DNA of 64,000 nucleotides. Origin: Lachnospiraceae bacterium (GTDB lineage Bacteria; Bacillota; Clostridia; Lachnospirales; Lachnospiraceae). The notes beneath the pieces were generated by a model. That model did no database searches, was not told the DNA's origin, and was given only the letters and a program-made list of their open reading frames with translations. Where the stretch lies: positions 15,625-79,624 of the forward strand of contig SFDP01000010.1 of assembly GCA_004558185.1 (NCBI GenBank), given 5' to 3'. How positions within the stretch are numbered: the stretch's first letter is position 1; every line of letters begins with the position of its first letter. The position numbers and the translations under genes were made by a program. Shown here piece by piece: positions 50,301 through 64,000 of the stretch.

Positions 50301-53300
50301 CAAGGGAAGCTGTGTAATCCCTGTGGATTTAAAGGCAAATGTGATCAAGCTGCATGAATTCCTGTTCGATACAGAGGAATATCAGCTTTCCAATGAAGTA
50401 CAAAGCTATAGTCAGAAAATCAGCGCCGATACAGGAAGATAGGCGTATGAACCGCTGCAAATCTCTGTTTACGGTTTTGACAGTTAACCGGAAACAGAGA
50501 TGCTGCAACGGTTTTTTCTGTAGATAAAGTCAAAACAGGATAAGGATAGAGGATATGCCCGGAATTGATGTGATTATTCCCACCTATAAACCGAATAAGG
50601 AATTCATCAGATTGATCGAAGGGCTTCAGACACAGACTGTAGTTCCGAATAAAATTATTTTGATGAATACAGAGAAGGAACTGATCACTCCTTTTCTGGA
50701 GGAAAGCGGAATATTGAGGAAGTACCATAATATTGAGATACACCATATTCTTCGTGAGGAATTTGATCATGGAAGAACCAGACATGAGGGAGTACAGTAT
50801 TCATATTTGCCCTATTTTCTGTGTATGACCCAGGATGCCCTGCCACAAAACGAGCAGTTGATTGAGAAGCTGCTTAAGGCCATGGATCAGGAGAAGGTGG
50901 CAGTGGCTTACGCAAGGCAGCTTCCCAGGCCGGAGAGCAATATTTTGGAGGAGTATACCAGATACTTTAACTATCCTGAAAAAAGCCGGGTAAAATCGGC
51001 AAAAGACCTGAGTGAGCTGGGAATCAAAACCTACTTCTGCTCCAACGTCTGTGCAATTTATGACAGACAGATTTATGACAGGTTAGGAGGATTTATTCGA
51101 CATACCATTTTTAATGAGGATATGATTTATGCTGCGACAGCCATAAAGGCGGGCTTAAGAGTGGCATACCAGGCCGATGCCCGGGTCATCCATTCCCATC
51201 ACTATACGGGAAGGCAGCAGTTCTCCCGAAACTTTGATTTAGGAGTATCCCAGGCAGACCACCCGGAGGTCTTTCAGGGAATACCCTCGGAAAAGGAAGG
51301 CAAAAGGCTGGTGGCGCAAATGCTGAGGGTTCTATGGGAGAAAAGGAAACTCCTGTGGATCGTGCCCTTTGTTTATCAAACCGGATGTAAGCTGATCGGC
51401 TATCGCTTGGGAAAGGCCTACAAAAAATTACCGAAGGCGGTCATTAAGGCCAGCAGCATGAATGGCAATTACTGGAAGTTTTAATAGTTTTTACAGACTT
51501 TAAACACAAAATTAACACATTTGGCAGTTATACTATGAGCATCCTAAGAAAAGAAACTATGCAAAGGAAGTGTTGATATGTATAATAATGAAGAGAATAA
51601 CAATTATCAAAATTCTTACTCCTACAGTGAGTATCAAAAGCCACAGAAGAAGGGAAGCTCAGGAACCGGTAAGAAAATCATATTGAGCATCATTATGGGG
51701 GCTTTTTTCGGTCTCAGCGCCAGTCTCTGCTTTTATCTGGGAAATCAGCTTACCGGCAGTCAGATGACTGCTGCGGGGATCCAGTCAGGAGCAGCGCTGC
51801 AAAACCAGACAACGGAAAGGACAGAGGAGCAGAGCGGAGCAGAAAAAATGGTGGTAAGTGAATCGGGAATTGAGAACACACAGACCGTAACTGCCATTGT
51901 CACCGATGTCACCCAGGTAGTGGATGAGGTTATGCCCAGCGTGGTTTCCATTACCAATACGGCTCTGGTAACCGGTCAGTTCTGGGGACGGGAGTACCAG
52001 ACAGAGCAGCCCTCCAGCGGCTCGGGCATTATTGTAGGGGAAAATGAAAATGAGCTGCTGATTGTGACCAATTATCATGTGATCGAGGATTCCCTTGATT
52101 TAAAGGTTCAGTTTATTGATGAATCGGTTGCCACAGCCAAGGTCAAGGGGTCTGCTTCAAGTATGGATCTGGCTGTTCTGGCAGTCAATATTTCTGATTT
52201 GGAGGCTTCCACGCTGGAGTCGATCTCTATTGCAACTCTTGGAGACTCCAACAGCCTTAAGGTGGGAGAGCCGGCAATTGCCATCGGAAATGCATTGGGC
52301 TATGGCCAGTCGGTAACTACAGGGGTAATCAGTGCACTGGACAGACAGATTGAAATGGCAGAGGATGGAACCACATCAGGAACACTGATCCAGACCGATG
52401 CAGCAATTAATCCCGGTAATTCCGGGGGAGCTCTCTTAAATATGAAGGGGGAAGTAATTGGAATCAATTCCAACAAAATCGGAGGTTCAGCCATTGAGGG
52501 TATGGGCTATGCCATTCCGATTTCCAATGCAAAACCGATCATTGAGGATTTGATGAGCCGGGAAACTAAGGATAAGGTAGAACAGGAAAAAAAGGGCTAC
52601 CTGGGAATTAGTGGTCTGGACGTCACCAGCGATGTATCAGCCATGTATGGTATGCCGGAGGGTGTATTTGTCACTCAGGTTTATGAGGGCGGAGCAAAGT
52701 CTGCCGGTATGCTTAAAGGAGATATCATCGTTGGATTTGAAGGAAGTAAGATAAGAACCATGGAGGATTTACAGGGTTATTTGGAATATTATGAGATGGG
52801 GGAAACAGTAGAGGTTACCGTACAACGGGGCAATGCAGGCGGATATGAAGAAATTACCCTGCAGATCATGCTGGGGGCCCAGAGTACGATTCAACAGAAT
52901 CCATAAGCTGTATGTTCACAAATGGCCGGGTAGTTCCTCTGACAGAGTGCTGATAAAGCAGAATGAGAGGATATATGGCAGAAGAATTTGAAACAAACAC
53001 ATCAGAAGATGGCTACGAGGATGTCTGTGTCATCTGCAGAAGACCGGAAAGTAAGGCAGGGAAGATGTTTAAGCTCCCTAATCATATTACGGTGTGCAGC
53101 GACTGTATGCATAAGACCATGGAAACGGTCAGTCAGTTTGATTATCAGGGGATACTGAACGATCCTGCTCTGATGAGCAGCCTGTATCAGTTTTCCCATC
53201 CCTCCATGGGACAGGGTTCCAATGAGGAAAAAAAGAATATCAGACAGGAAACGGCAGATGTCGAAGAGCCGGGGGCTGAACAGGAGGAAGAGAAGCCGGA

Positions 53301-56300
53301 TCAAAAAGAGGATAAGCTGTCCGATTTAAGGAGGAGAGGCTTTCCCAACATCAGCTTTATTAATCTTTCCGATTTACAGATGGATGGCGGCTTAGGGAAC
53401 CGCCAGCGCCCAAAAAAGAGGAAGAAAAGTGCCAAGCCGATATTGGACATCAAGAATATTCCGGCTCCCCATAAAATTAAAGCACAGTTGGATGAATATA
53501 TCATTGGTCAGGAAAAGGCCAAAAAGGTTATTTCTGTAGCCGTTTATAACCATTATAAGCGGGTGGCTACAGGAACTATGGATGAGATTGAGATCGAAAA
53601 ATCCAATATGCTGATGATCGGGCCTACGGGAAGCGGTAAAACCTACCTGGTCAAGACTCTGGCAAGGCTTTTAGATGTACCTCTTGCCATTGCTGATGCT
53701 ACTTCCCTTACGGAGGCCGGCTATATTGGAGATGACATTGAGAGTGTGGTAAGCAAGCTGTTAGCGGCTGCGGATAACGATGTGGATCGGGCGGAGCAGG
53801 GCATCATTTTCATTGATGAAATCGATAAGATTGCCAAGAAAAAGAATCACAATTCCCGTGACGTCAGCGGAGAATCGGTTCAGCAGGGAATGCTGAAGCT
53901 GCTGGAGGGAGCAGATATAGAAGTGCCTGTGGGAGCCAGCAGTAAAAATGCAATGGTTCCCTTAACTACTGTGAATACCCGAAATATCCTGTTTATCTGC
54001 GGCGGAGCCTTTCCCGATTTGGGAGAGATCATCAAGCAGAGATTGAATAAGCAGTCTTCTATAGGCTTTGGAGCCGAACTGAAGGATAAGTACGATAAGG
54101 ATAAGAATATCCTGGACAAGGTTACCGTAGAGGATTTGCGCAAATTTGGTATGATTCCTGAATTTTTAGGACGTTTGCCGGTGATCTATACCCTTCAGGG
54201 ACTTTCCAAAGAGATGCTGGTACAGATATTAAAGGAGCCTAAGAATGCGATCTTAAAGCAATATCAGAAGCTGCTTGAGTTGGATGAGGTAAAGCTGGAA
54301 TTTGATGAAGGAGCTCTGGAAGCTATTGCCGAGAAGGCATTGGAAAAGGATACAGGTGCCAGAGCCTTACGGGCGATCATTGAGGACTTCATGCTGGATA
54401 TTATGTACGAAATACCCAAGGATGATAATATCGGCCGTGTTACGATTACCAGAGCCTATATTGAAGGAACCGGAGGGCCGATCATCGATATTCGAAGCAA
54501 TGGCTGTGGTTTAGAGGAAAGGGATAGCCTGGAGGAAATCGAACAGGCAAAATAGGATCGAGATAAAAACAGATGAGGGGAAAGGAGTCCATAGTTAAGG
54601 ATTCCTTTCCCTGTTTTATGAAAATTGCTGAACCAGGAAAGAACTGGAAGAGCTGGAAAAATTTTTGATAAAAATTGTTAAAAAATAGTCACATAGATTG
54701 TATACAAGATACACTTTCATATGCTATAATAATCTGGCATATCAAATGGGAGGAGGGCAGAACCGGTGAGCAGACAGAGAATGCGATTGAAGTTTGTTAA
54801 GGGAGATTTGATTGCCATTGGCTTTGTCGTAGTTCTGACCATCCTAACAGCGGTTGTATTTCAACTCAACATGGGTTCCGCAGGAGGAACTGCCGTATTC
54901 GTTTACCAGGAGGGAAAGCTGGTTAAGGAGCTGCCTCTGAATCAGGATACCACCTTTACTCTGGAGGGTGACTATCATAATGAGATTCAGATCCGTCATG
55001 GAGAAGTGGGAATTGTAAAATCTGACTGTCCGGGTGCTGATTGTGTACACAGCGGCTGGATTCATGACCCGGGAAGAAGCATTGTGTGTCTGCCTAATCG
55101 GGTAGAGCTCCGAATTGGAGGAGAAGCAGAGGTAGACTTTGTGGTGAAGTAGGTAGAATAAGGGAAATCATGAGAGGAACAAAACAACTGATCTATTGTG
55201 CAATCTTAATATCATTGGCCCTGGTGCTGTCTTATATTGAACGATTTATTCCCCTGCAGATGGTGGTGGGATTACCGGGAGTAAAGCTGGGTCTTGCTAA
55301 TATTGTAACGCTGATGGCGCTTTATTTTTTAGGCGTGAAAAGTGCGTTTACGATCTTGGTGCTCCGCTGCTTTCTGGGATCATTTTTCGGAGGAGGACTT
55401 TCCAGTCTTGCCTTCTCATTGATGGGAGGAGTCTGTGCTTTGCTGGTAATGACATTGATGCGCAAGGTAAAGCTGTTTTCCGTCTATGGAGTGAGCGTAT
55501 TGGGAGCGGCTGCCCATAATATTGGACAGATTGCGGTGGCAATGGTATTCATGAAATCTGTGTATGTGGCCGGATACCTGCCCTACTTACTGGTGGTATC
55601 CATTTTTACCGGACTGGCGACTGGAAGTGTTTGTGCAGGCGTCTTTCGGATATTGGCAGTAAGCGGTCAAATACCGGAGGAAGAAGCAGTACCTGCTTCT
55701 GGTAAGAAGTAGGTGCAAAATATTTTTTTATACAGGAGGAGATTTATGAAAAAGTTACTGGCAATGTTAATGACTATGGCACTTACCGCAGGTGTGCTTA
55801 CTGCCTGTGGAAATACTACGGTTGTTCAGCAGGGCGGCGGTGAACAGGCAGCGTCTGAGACGGAAGAAACTGCTCAGGCGACAGAAACAGAGGCAGGCAA
55901 TGAAGCTGTTTCAGGTGATGCGGTAAAGACAGGTATTTCCATCGTAACTACCCTGGAAGGGGAGAATGCCGGTGCAGATACTGATGGCTACGCTACTTCT
56001 AATATTTCAGTGGTGGCAGTGACCGTAGGCGATGACGGTGTAATCGATGCCTGTGCCATCGACGGAATCAAGGCTACCATCAACTTCTCTAAAGAAGGTA
56101 AGCTGGTAGACGTAAAAGACAGCTTCTTAAGTAAGAATGAACTGGGTAAGGACTATGGTATGAATACAGCCTCTTCCATCGGTAAAGAGTGGAATGAGCA
56201 GGCAGAGGCACTGGCTCAGTATGCAGTAGGAAAAACAGTAGAAGAATTGAAGAATGGTGCCGTAGATGAGGCTGGTATGGCTAAGGATGCTGACCTGGCA

Positions 56301-59300
56301 GCTTCTGCAACCATGTATATTGGCAGCTTCGTGGATCAGATTGAAGCAGCAGCAAACAATGCTGCACATCTCGGAGCTGCAAAAGGAGACAGGCTGGTAA
56401 TTACCCAGTATACCCATGCAAGCAAGAGTAAGGATGCTGCTGCTGATGCAGATGGTCTTACTCAGGCCTATGCAACGATTGCAGCCATTACTTTAAAGGA
56501 TAATACCGTTTCCAGTATGATTCTTGATGGTGTTCAGGCTAACGTAAACTTTGATGCTGCAGGAGCAATCACCTCTGATTTGAAGGCAGCAGTGCCTACC
56601 AAGAATGAGCTGGGCGATGACTACGGGATGAAGGCAGCTTCCGGAATCGGTAAGGAGTGGAATGAGCAGGCAGCAGCATTCGCAGCCTATGTTACCGGAA
56701 AAACGATCGATGAGGTAAGCGGTATTGCAGTTACTGAAGAAGGTGGTGCAGCAGACGCTGATCTGGCAGCTTCTGTAACAGTATCCATTGGAAACTTTAT
56801 CAATCTGGTGGAAAAGGCTGCTCAGTAATAAGAAGCTGGGAGTTGTACGGATGTACAAAGTTCCTGAAGTTAAAATGCTGCTAAAGCAGCAGAATGAGAG
56901 GAAAACATGGGACGTATTTTTTCCCTGTTTTTGGTATTGGTCCTGCTTACGGGATGTGGCAGGACCAATGCCATTGGAGAGAAAACACAATATCAGGCCA
57001 CTTTTCTGGAATTATTTGATACGGTGACTACGATTATCGGATATGCAGAAAGTGAAGAAGAATTTCAACAGACAGCAGGACAGCTTAGGGATTCCCTAAA
57101 GGAATACCATCAGCTTTTTGATATTTATGAAACCTATGAAGGGATGAATAATCTGAAAACCGTTAATGACCAGGCCGGTATTGCTCCGGTGGAGGTGGAC
57201 AAAAGGATTATTGACCTTCTTATCGACTGCCGAAGTTATTATGAAGCTACGGACAAAAAGGTGAATGTAGCTATGGGAAGTGTTCTGTCTCTTTGGCATG
57301 AGACCAGAACGGCCGGAATAGAAGACCCGGAAAATGCCCGGCTGCCTGAATTTGAACGGCTTGAGGAGGCAGCGCTTCACTGCAGCTTTGATACGGTAAT
57401 CATTGATGAAAAAAATTCCACGGTCTTTTTGGCTGATCCTGAACAAAGCCTGGATGTAGGAGCAGTTGCCAAGGGCTGGTCAGTACAAAAGGTTTGTGAA
57501 CAGGCACCCTCGGGACTGTTGGTCAGTGTAGGAGGCAATGTCTATGCCACCGGGCCTAAGCCGGATAAGGATGCGCCCTGGGTGGTGGGGATACAGTCCC
57601 CGGAAAAACCGGAAGAGTTTCTGCATACCCTGCTTCTGTCAAAGGGAAGCATCGTATCCAGCGGCGATTATCAGCGCTATTATCAGGTAGAAGGAGAAAC
57701 CTACCACCATATTATTGATCCGGATACACGGTATCCGGCCGACCGATGGAGGGCGGTTACCGTTGTCTGCCAGGATTCAGGATTGGCAGATGCTTTGTCG
57801 ACAGCGCTGTTTCTGCTTTCCCAAGAGGAAGGGAATCGACTGCTGAAAGAATTTGACGCAAAAGCGATGTGGGTGGACAAGGAAGGAAATCAATATTACA
57901 GCGAAGGCTTTGAAGAGCTGATCAGAACCTGATAGGTATAAGAATCTATGTCAAAGCGTCATTAAGTGGCTTTTGATATTTACTAAAAACATTTGGAAAC
58001 GGAGTATACAATGAAGCATTTGTTTTTTGGAGGTATTCATCCGGAAGAGAAAAAAGAGCTGTCTGCCGGAAAGCCTTTGGTAACTAAAATGGAGCCGGGA
58101 CAGGTCAGTATTTTAATGTCCCAGCACATTGGAGTGCCCTGTGAACCATTGGTCAAGGCAGGGGATATGGTAAAGAAAGGGCAGAAAATCGGTGACGGAG
58201 AAGGAATGTGTGTACCCGTACACGCCTCCGTATCCGGCAAGGTAATTGCAGTTGAGCCAAGACGTCATCCCTCCGGACAGGAGATTACTGCGGTAGTAAT
58301 AGAAAACGATTTTTTGGATACACCGGACACGGCAATGACTGCCCATAAGGATTACAGCAGCCTGAGCAATGAAGAGATCATAGCTATTATTCGGGAAGCA
58401 GGAATTGCCGGTATGGGTGGAGCTACCTTCTCTACCACCATAAAGGCTGCTTCGGCAATGGGCAAGGCAGATACTTTGATTGCCAATGCCTGTGAATGTG
58501 AGCCCTATCTTACGGCAGATGACATTCTGCTGAGAACCAGCCCGGAAGAGGTGCTGGAGGGAATGAGAATCATTTGCCAGGTGCTGCAGCCGGAACGGGC
58601 CGTACTTGCCATAGAGAAAAACAAGACTGAGGCCATAGGGGTTATTCGCCCTCTTTTGGAAAAAGAGAAAAAAATCACCCTGAAGATTCTGCCTGCCCGT
58701 TTTCCACAGGGGGCAGAGAAGCAGCTGGTACAGTCCGTTACGGGAAGAGAAATTGCACCCGGAGAGCTTCCCATATCTGCCGGCTGTGTGGTATTTAATG
58801 CGGGAACATTACGGGCCATCTATCGTGCGGTTGTATTAGGACAGGCGCTTACGGAAAGGATCGTTACCGTAACCGGTGAAGGAGTAAATAATCCGGGGAA
58901 CTTTTATGCCCGCATCGGAACCTCCTATGAGGATATGCTGAAAGCTGCAGGCGGACTCAGGGAAGAGACGAAGAAGGTGATTACCGGCGGCCCTATGATG
59001 GGCTATGCGCAGGGTGATTTATCCGTCAGCATAATAAAGGGAACCAATGGAATTCTGGGTCTTCTTGAGGAAAATGGAGATAAGGATGATTATGCCTGCA
59101 TCCGCTGCGGAAAATGCCTTACCGTCTGTCCGATGAAGCTGCAGCCTCTGTATCTTTTTGAACAGGCCGAGCAAAGGAGTGTTGAAGGATTGAAGCATTA
59201 TTATTTAATGGATTGCATTGAGTGCGGCTGCTGTTCCTATGAATGTCCGGGGAAGGTACCGCTGACCGCACGGTTTAAGGAAGCAAAGCAATTGGTGAGG

Positions 59301-62300
59301 GAGGCAGGTAAATGAAATATGCAGTTACTTCAGCTCCTCACATTCGGAGCAAGAATAAAACACAGACCATTATGTTGGATGTGATTATCGCCCTGCTGCC
59401 GGCATTGGCAGTGGGGATATATCGATTTGGGCTAAGAGCATTGGGAATTACCCTGATCAGCGTGGCAGCGGCAGCAGTGGCAGAGTGGCTTTGCGGCAGG
59501 ATATTGTACCACCGCAGCAGCCTTCCCGATTTATCCTGCGTAGTTACCGGAATTTTGCTGGCCATGACATTACCGGTCAGTGTGCCTTACTGGCTGGCTG
59601 CTGTAGGAAGTGTATTTGCCATTGTGGTGGTTAAAGGCTTCTGCGGTGGGATCGGGAAGAATATATTCAATCCGGCATTGGCAGCCAGAGCCTTTCTGAT
59701 GCTTTTCTGGCCCGTATACCTGACCCGGTTTCCGGCAGCAGGAGAGCGGCTTTCCCTATTTACTAGGGGAACAGATGCAGTAACCGGTGCAACCCCTCTG
59801 CATGATATGCAGATACCCATGTTACCGGAAATAAGCCTTAAGGATATGTTTCTGGGTAATATTGGCGGAAGTACAGGAGAGATATGTACCCTTGCCCTGC
59901 TTCTGGGAGGTGCCTATCTGCTGATCAGAAGAGTAATCTCCTGGCGTATTCCGGTGGCTTATCTGGGCAGTGCTGCAGTAGTTACACTGATTTTCTTCAA
60001 AGGGGAAGACCCGTTACAGTGGATGCTTTACAGCCTTCTGGGAGGCGGAGTTGTTCTTGCGGCATTTTTTATGGCTACGGACTATTCTTCATCGCCGGTC
60101 ACACCGATGGGACAGTTGATTTATGGTGCAGGCTGTGGCATTTTCACCGTAATCTTCCGTTACTACGGCTTATTTCCAGAGGGAGTTACCTATGCTATTC
60201 TGCTGATGAATGCTTTTGCATGGGTTCTGGATAAATATACGGCACCTCGTCGCTTCGGGTGTGGGAAAGGAGAGAGCCAATGAAAGAGAAGGGATTAGTT
60301 AAATCCATCGTCACTATTTTTGTGGCAGCCCTGATTTTATTTGTTTCCAATAAAGGATTGGCAGGCATGGAAAAAGCCAACAGAGAGCGTTATCTGCAGG
60401 AGCTGCTGCCCTATATTTTACCCGGCTCATCCACCTTCACCAGCGAGGAAGTGGGGCAGGAGGAAGAAATGATCAAAGCCGTATACAAGGGAGAGACAGG
60501 CTATGTGATCCATACGGCAGCCAATGGTTATGTGAATGAAATTGAGCTTTTAGTAGGCGTAGACCATGGCGGAGAGGTAAAGGGCTTAAGCATTTGCAGA
60601 CAGCAGGAAACCTTTGGCCTGGGGGCAGGAGTCCAAACGAATGTAGCCTTCCTGCAGCAATATCTGGGAACCTCGGGAGAGGCAGAAACCGGCAGTACAG
60701 TGGATGCCCTTACCGGTGCGACCGTATCCTCAAAGGCAGTGACCAAGGGGGTAAATGCTGCAGTGGCATATGTGACCGGAGCAGACATTTCCTCCGGGGC
60801 AACGACATGGGGAGGTTAAAGGCAGATGAAGAAAATAAACGTTAATGAGACCATATTGCTTACTTTGGTGGTAGGAATTACCCTGCTTATCCAGGTGCTT
60901 CAAAGAACCTTTCTGCCTGCGGTAATTTTGATGGAATTTTCTGTTCCTAATATGGCAGGGCTCTGTCTGATCGCCCTGGTACTGAATGCTTATCTGGGAG
61001 GAGAAAGAAGCCGGGGGATCGCCGTGAATTTGTGTTTTGGAGAGGTGATTTTTGGCTTACTTCCTCTGTTGGCAGGAGTAACCCAGGGAAAGGATGTCTT
61101 TTTGCTGGCCATAGTCGGTGGGGTAGAATATGCCCTGATCAGTGGTGTATTTGCCACCATGACAGACCGTATGGAAAATACGGTAAAGTCCAGGCTGGCA
61201 CCCATTTGCAGTGCCTTCGTTTTGTTTCTGGCCTGTCAGGGCTTTGCTAATATGTTATTGTAAGAGATGATTGCAGGGAAAAAAGTGCTCGGAAATACTG
61301 ATGGTTTCCGGGCACTTTTCGCTGCTCTTTAAAAGCTCAATTCAGCTATTGGTTGAATTCCATTTTCAAGCTCAGCAATCTTATTATTGTCTTTCCCCAG
61401 TTCTGCGGTTAAGATAAGGGAAGGATTTAGGAAAAACTGAAAGGGAAATATACTACAGAATGATAGAAGTAAAAAACATTACAAAATCATATGGAGACGA
61501 GAAGAACAAAGTTGCTGTGTTGAAAAATATTTCTTTTTCCATTAAAGAAGGCAGCTTTGTTGTAATCATGGGAACATCAGGAAGTGGTAAAACAACGTTG
61601 CTTAACTGTATTTCAGGAATTGAAATGATAGACAGCGGAGAGATTCTTTATGAGGATAAGGATATCAGTAAATTAAATTCAGAGCAGAGAAAATTATTCA
61701 GACGCAGTAACTTGGGAATGGTATTTCAAAGTTTTGATCTGCTGCCAATATTGAACGTCAGGGAAAATATTCTTCTGCCAATCAAACTGAATCACTTAAA
61801 GCTAAATGAGGATTACTTCAATGAGATTGTTAAGACCTTAGGAATTGAAGCTAAGCTGAAAAATAGAATTAGCGAATTGTCTGGAGGACAGCAGCAGAGA
61901 GTGGCGATTGCAAGGGCACTTATTACAAGACCTAAGCTGATATGTGCGGATGAACCCACAGGGAATCTGGACAGAAAAAATACAATTGAGGTCATGAACT
62001 TGTTCAAAAAAATCAACATAGAGATGAACACAACAATTCTTATGATTACGCACGATAATCAGGTGGCAGAGTATGGGGATGAAATAATTACAATCGATGA
62101 CGGAAGGATAGAGAAGTGGAAATAATAAAAGGATTTTTGCGTAAAAATATTGTGTCTGTCATAATAAACAATCTGATATTTTTTACCAGCTTTGTTTTTG
62201 CGAATATTAGCTTGACTATTGGACTCCAGCTTGACTCAGGTGTTGGATATTTTCTCATACTGATTACTATTGCTTATCTGATTATGATAGTGACAACCGT

Positions 62301-64000
62301 TTTAACTTTTCAGGTAATCCTAGACAGAAAAGTGTGGGAGGCTCTATATAAATATGGACTGTTGGAAAATGAGGGGAGGAAGATAGCAATGGCTATTGAT
62401 TTGACCTGCATGTGTATAAGTATTCCAGCAAGTCTGATATGTAGTAATTATATGATAGCAAAGCTAATGAATTCCCATACAGGTATATGGAAAAATAATC
62501 TGATGTTTTTAGGGATTGAGGCGTGTGTTTTCTGCTGTGCTTACGTGTTCCAGTGCCATTATGTAAGAGTTCTGTACGATGGAGAAAAGTATCAGACGTC
62601 AAATATAACAAAGGAGCATATTCCACTTTTTCTGAAAAATGTACTCAGAAATAAGAGTAGGATGACGCTGGTCACAAACATTATATGCTTTGGAATGGTA
62701 GTATTTAATTCAATATTATTTGTTGTATCCTGTGATAACAGCCAGGTGTATATGGATAAAGCAATTTCTGTGGATTACTTCCTTACAGCCTGTGATACCC
62801 AAAATACAGTATTGAGAAATGAAGATCAGATCGTGGAAGAAAGTGATATCAAGGTGGTAACTGGCATAGATGCTTATGAAGAGGGCGGACGTCTTTATCA
62901 TAGCGTGACTCCAATAGCAGCATTGATTACTGACCTCTTACCTGAGACATCAAAGTTTTCAGTGTTTGCTGGGCTGCCCATAGAAAAAAATGAAGCAGGA
63001 AATTATTTTGTTAATCTTTATGGAGCGGATGATTTTGTTATAGAGAATATGGAGCTATATGAAGGAAGCATAGATTTTGACAAACTGGCTACTGGTAATT
63101 TTATAATCTATGGTCTTTCAAGAAAGCAGGAAACCCTGGCATATACCGGTGATGTTTCCGAAGAGTGGAAATATTTTGATGTTGGAGATGAAATTATTTT
63201 AGAAGGAAATAATAATTCCAAGAAATATACGATTATGGCGATCTGTAAGGTGAATCATACATATGCGGAGCAATATGAGTATACCTATCCCGGACATGAG
63301 CTGATTTTTTATCTGCCATCTAAGGAATATCTAACTTATGCGGAAAGCGCCAAAGAAGGTGAAAATCAGCCCATGAGATATCTGTTTAACACAATAGATT
63401 CTCAAAATATCGATGATGAGCTTCAAGGGCTGTCTTTTGAATCACGAAGGAAATGGACAGAAGATTATTTAAAGGAGCTTGATGGGATATTAAGCGGAAC
63501 ATTTCTGTTTGCAATTGGATGTGCTGTAATTGGATTTTTTGTCTTTGTAAATACAATGATAATATCTTATCTCGATAGGAAAAAAGAGTTCGATATACTT
63601 AAAAACCTGGGAATGACCTCAAAACAGATCAATACCATGGTTCTGGGAGAAGGCCTTACTTATGGTCTGGTAATCTCTGCTATTATTGCTATTTGCGTAG
63701 GAACTGTGGAATTATTAGGAAAGCTGATTCTGGTAGGAGAATCCTGGAATTACAGGATTATAGTATCACCAATGTTCATTTGTATAGCAGTAATAATTAC
63801 AGTAGCCATGCTGACACCGATTATTGTATATAAAATAATAAAATGATACCAGGGTCAAAAGGTCTGAACCCACATGAGCTTGCTCAAATGTGGGTGAATG
63901 TCCTTGAGACCCGCCAAAATATAAGCTTAAAAGTGGGGCGTAAGCACCACGATATGCGAATATTTTGCAGGATTGTGGGAGTACGAAGTACGTAACAATC

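Overview
The window reads as a chromosomal segment of a motile, strictly anaerobic Gram-positive bacterium of the Clostridia, most probably a Lachnospiraceae member. The evidence is the strong AGGAGG-type ribosome sites, the FliW/CsrA and FlgM/FlgN flagellar genes, a ferredoxin-flavodoxin (EFR1) protein, Rnf-type redox genes, LytR-CpsA-Psr ligases, and the absence of outer-membrane genes. No rRNA, tRNA or CRISPR array was found. Product names rest on reading motifs, not on database searches.

Layout. 1-8.5 kb: the end of a MalY-type aminotransferase, an EFR1 flavodoxin/ferredoxin, a NirJ/AhbD-like radical SAM protein in one operon with a FecBCD-type iron/heme/corrinoid ABC importer, and a Ca2+-type P-ATPase. 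8.5-14.3 kb: a TetR regulator with an obvious dyad and promoter, an unrecognised protein, a phosphoribosyltransferase-like protein, an aromatic-acid-exporter-like membrane protein and a chemotaxis receptor. 14.4-24.9 kb: an HD hydrolase followed by a late flagellar block (flgM, flgN, two tandem flgK genes, flgL, fliW, csrA, flaG, fliD, fliS and a FliT/FlgN-like chaperone) with two sigma-28-like promoters. 25-28 kb: a lipoprotein protease, a membrane SGNH hydrolase, an SMR-like pair and a zinc-ribbon protein.

28-51.5 kb is a surface-polysaccharide region. It holds two related membrane-anchored GH25 muramidases, dTDP-glucose pathway genes (rfbB, rfbA, rfbC, but no rfbD), a Wzm/Wzt exporter whose ATPase carries a C-terminal carbohydrate-binding-type domain, a WbdD-like methyltransferase/kinase fusion, several GT2 glycosyltransferases, a phosphohexomutase, a WbaP-type initiating transferase and an LCP ligase. 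The likely product is a chain-capped, possibly deoxyhexose-containing wall glycan that is exported by the ABC transporter and attached to peptidoglycan.

51.5-61.3 kb: an HtrA protease and a long ClpX are followed by the most unusual locus. It encodes EetA-like and EetB-like proteins, a two-repeat lipoprotein, an ApbE flavin transferase lipoprotein, RnfC, RnfD, RnfG and a small four-cysteine membrane protein, but no RnfA, RnfE or RnfB. This looks like a hybrid of flavin-based extracellular electron transfer and a partial Rnf complex. 61.4-63.9 kb is a visibly AT-richer ABC transporter pair, probably acquired.

Two families of small, non-coding, MITE-like elements are present. One family has a copy near each end of the window: 58 bp of it are identical in inverted orientation. 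One copy overlaps the stop codon of the last gene, and another lies in frame upstream of the radical SAM gene, creating a false N-terminal extension.
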